Source of the DNA: Oscillospiraceae bacterium
GTDB taxonomy: Bacteria > Bacillota > Clostridia > Oscillospirales > Oscillospiraceae
NCBI GenBank assembly: GCA_016287555.1
Contig: JAEFAK010000099.1
Location: 1 to 6,542, forward strand
Length of the DNA stretch: 6,542 bases
Direction: 5' to 3'
A model generated the notes under the pieces. It worked only from the letters and a program-made list of their open reading frames with translations, made no database searches and was not told the origin of the DNA. The translations under genes and the position numbers were made by a program. Shown piece after piece: positions 5,752 through 6,542 of the stretch (positions are counted from its first letter, which is position 1; each line of letters opens with the position of its first letter).

Positions 5752-5766
5752 TTAACTTATTGTTAA
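5752..5766. promoter_or_regulatory. Candidate operator overlapping the permease promoter
   Basis: TTAAC-TTATT-GTTAA is a perfect 5-bp inverted repeat with a 5-nt centre. It spans the start site and touches the edge of the -10 box of the permease promoter, where a repressor could block transcription. The area is AT-rich, so chance symmetry is possible. Confidence 0.4.
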
Positions 5767-5793
5767 TTATAACACACGTTTACGAAAATTCAA
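5766..5793 (-). promoter_or_regulatory. Promoter of the permease operon
   Basis: On the minus strand -35 TTGAAT (5793-5788), a 16-nt spacer and a perfect -10 TATAAT (5771-5766) are preceded by TGT, an extended -10. The start would be near 5759, giving a 5' leader of about 92 nt with no strong riboswitch-like structure seen by eye. Confidence 0.8.
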
Positions 5794-5831
5794 GCAAAAA
5801 ATACGATTCTTGTTAATATTTTTTGAGCATT

Positions 5832-5860
5832 TTGACAAGTGATCGCTCCCGTGTCATACG
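5832..5860 (+). promoter_or_regulatory. Probable promoter of the flippase gene
   Basis: A perfect -35 TTGACA (5832-5837) lies 17 nt from a poor -10 CATACG (5855-5860), which is supported by the extended-element TGT (5852-5854). The -10 sits inside an inverted repeat CCCGT-GTCAT-ACGGG (5848-5862), which could be an operator. The start would be near 5867. Confidence 0.45.
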
Positions 5861-5908
5861 GGCTCCCCTGCCCTCATTAATTATTACAGAGATAAACCCC
5901 CGGATCAT

Positions 5909-5913
5909 GGAGG
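5909..5913 (+). promoter_or_regulatory. Ribosome binding site that decides the flippase start
   Basis: GGAGG ends 8 nt before the ATG at 5922. An in-frame ATG at 5907 overlaps this site and has no Shine-Dalgarno sequence of its own, so 5922 is the preferred start. Confidence 0.75.
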
Positions 5914-5921
5914 CGCAAGGT

Positions 5922-6542
5922 ATGTTCGCAGGCAAAAAGCTCTGGTCGGACGCGGCCGTGCTGACGCTCGGTTCGCTCCTTTTGAGGTGCGCGGGACTGG
6001 TTTTTCAGGTCATGCTGGCCGGCAGGCTCGGAGCCGAGGGCCTCGGGCTTTTTCAGCTTGTCCTGTCCGTTTACGGGCTCGCCGTCTCGCTCGCGGCGGC
6101 GGGGATACGATATGTCGCGACGAGGCTCGTCAGCGAGGAGCTCGGCCTGGGCAGACCCGAGCGCGCCGTTTCCGTCCTTCGGCGGTGCTTTGCTGCGGCG
6201 CTGGCTCTCTCTGCCGTATCCGGCTTTCTGCTTACGCTCCTTTCCGATACGGCGGCAGAGCGTCTCGTCTGCGATATGCGGGCGGCAAAATGCCTGCGTA
6301 TTCTCGCCCTGTCTCTTCCCTTCTGCTCGATGACGTCTGTCATGGGCGGGTGGTTCACGGCCGTGGGCAAAACTCCGCGCACTGCGGCCGTGCAGCTTTT
6401 CGAGCAGGCCGTCATGATACTGCTCACTCTCGTTCTGGTCTCCGGAGCCGCTCCGCAGCAGGACGCGGCGAAGGCTTGCGGGCTCGTCTGCAAGGCCTCC
6501 GTCGCTGCGGACGCGGCGGCGTTCCTATTCTCCGCGGCGCTT
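5922..6542 (+). CDS. SpoVB-like polysaccharide/lipid flippase, partial at right edge
   Basis: The first 207 codons of an open frame run off the window without a stop. The start MFAGKKLWSDAAVLTLGSLLLR leads into a hydrophobic helix (about 11-32). Then comes GRLGAEGLGLFQL (34-46), a motif region of SpoVB/MurJ-type members of the MOP exporter superfamily, followed by AAAGIRYVATRLVSEE (58-73) as in the SpoVB family. Further membrane segments lie near 86-107, 125-145 and 158-175. The region SMTSVMGGWFTAVGKTPRTAAVQLFEQ (136-162) matches the family pattern of a conserved glycine-rich turn and Glu-Gln before the next helix. Full-length members are about 500 residues. Members move lipid-linked sugars across the membrane for peptidoglycan, spore cortex or surface polysaccharide. 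The exact substrate cannot be told. It is divergent from the permease operon. Confidence 0.85.
   Translation, partial: MFAGKKLWSDAAVLTLGSLLLRCAGLVFQVMLAGRLGAEGLGLFQLVLSVYGLAVSLAAAGIRYVATRLVSEELGLGRPERAVSVLRRCFAAALALSAVSGFLLTLLSDTAAERLVCDMRAAKCLRILALSLPFCSMTSVMGGWFTAVGKTPRTAAVQLFEQAVMILLTLVLVSGAAPQQDAAKACGLVCKASVAADAAAFLFSAAL

Noticed and set aside
5907..5921. Upstream in-frame ATG for the flippase
   Set aside because: It overlaps the GGAGG site that serves the ATG at 5922 and lacks its own ribosome binding site.
6071..6493. Minus-strand open frame of 140 codons at the right end
   Set aside because: It is antisense to the SpoVB-like frame, which has a ribosome site, membrane helices and family motifs. 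The antisense product has none.

Overview
This window looks like chromosomal DNA from a fairly GC-rich member of the Bacillota, probably a clostridial or Oscillospiraceae-like lineage. The evidence is a tRNA cluster with encoded CCA ends, strong GGAGG-type ribosome binding sites, a DivIVA-like coiled-coil protein, an LplB/LplC-type sugar permease pair and a SpoVB-like flippase. The genus cannot be fixed from the sequence. No phage, transposase, CRISPR array or obvious island boundary is visible, and the region reads as ordinary chromosome.

Layout. Positions 1-488 hold five tRNA genes, all on the minus strand. In transcription order they are Gly(TCC), Arg(TCT), His(GTG), Gln(TTG) and Lys(TTT), the last cut by the window edge. 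A good sigma-A promoter lies at 506-535. Upstream of it, also on the minus strand, is pyrB (562-1626), encoding aspartate carbamoyltransferase with a C-terminal four-cysteine zinc module resembling the end of PyrI. Back-to-back promoters at about 1669-1697 and 1717-1745 drive pyrB leftward and a three-gene operon rightward. That operon encodes a DivIVA-like coiled-coil protein (1793-2371), a class I fumarase/tartrate dehydratase beta subunit without its alpha partner (2371-2904), and a TM1586-type nitroreductase-fold protein (2907-3668). Its genes overlap or nearly touch, and it ends at a terminator at 3701-3738.

Positions 3781-5667 hold a minus-strand operon of two ABC permeases of the LplB/LplC (oligosaccharide/polygalacturonan) type. 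It ends in a very strong hairpin plus T8 terminator, and neither a solute-binding protein nor an ATPase is next to it. An AT-rich divergent region (5668-5921) carries the permease promoter with a candidate operator, and a probable promoter for a rightward SpoVB-like lipid-linked-glycan flippase. That gene starts at 5922 and runs off the right edge.

The points most worth a second look are the PyrB-zinc-module fusion that lacks the PyrI nucleotide-binding domain, the orphan fumarase beta subunit coupled to a DivIVA-like gene, and the permease pair without a binding protein. Two smaller points are that all five inferred promoters carry a TG extended -10, and that the tRNA spacers contain hairpins, including one that competes with the tRNA-Arg acceptor stem. 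I see no clear evidence of a wholly new biological system. The three-gene coiled-coil/hydratase/nitroreductase operon is the best candidate for an undescribed functional association.
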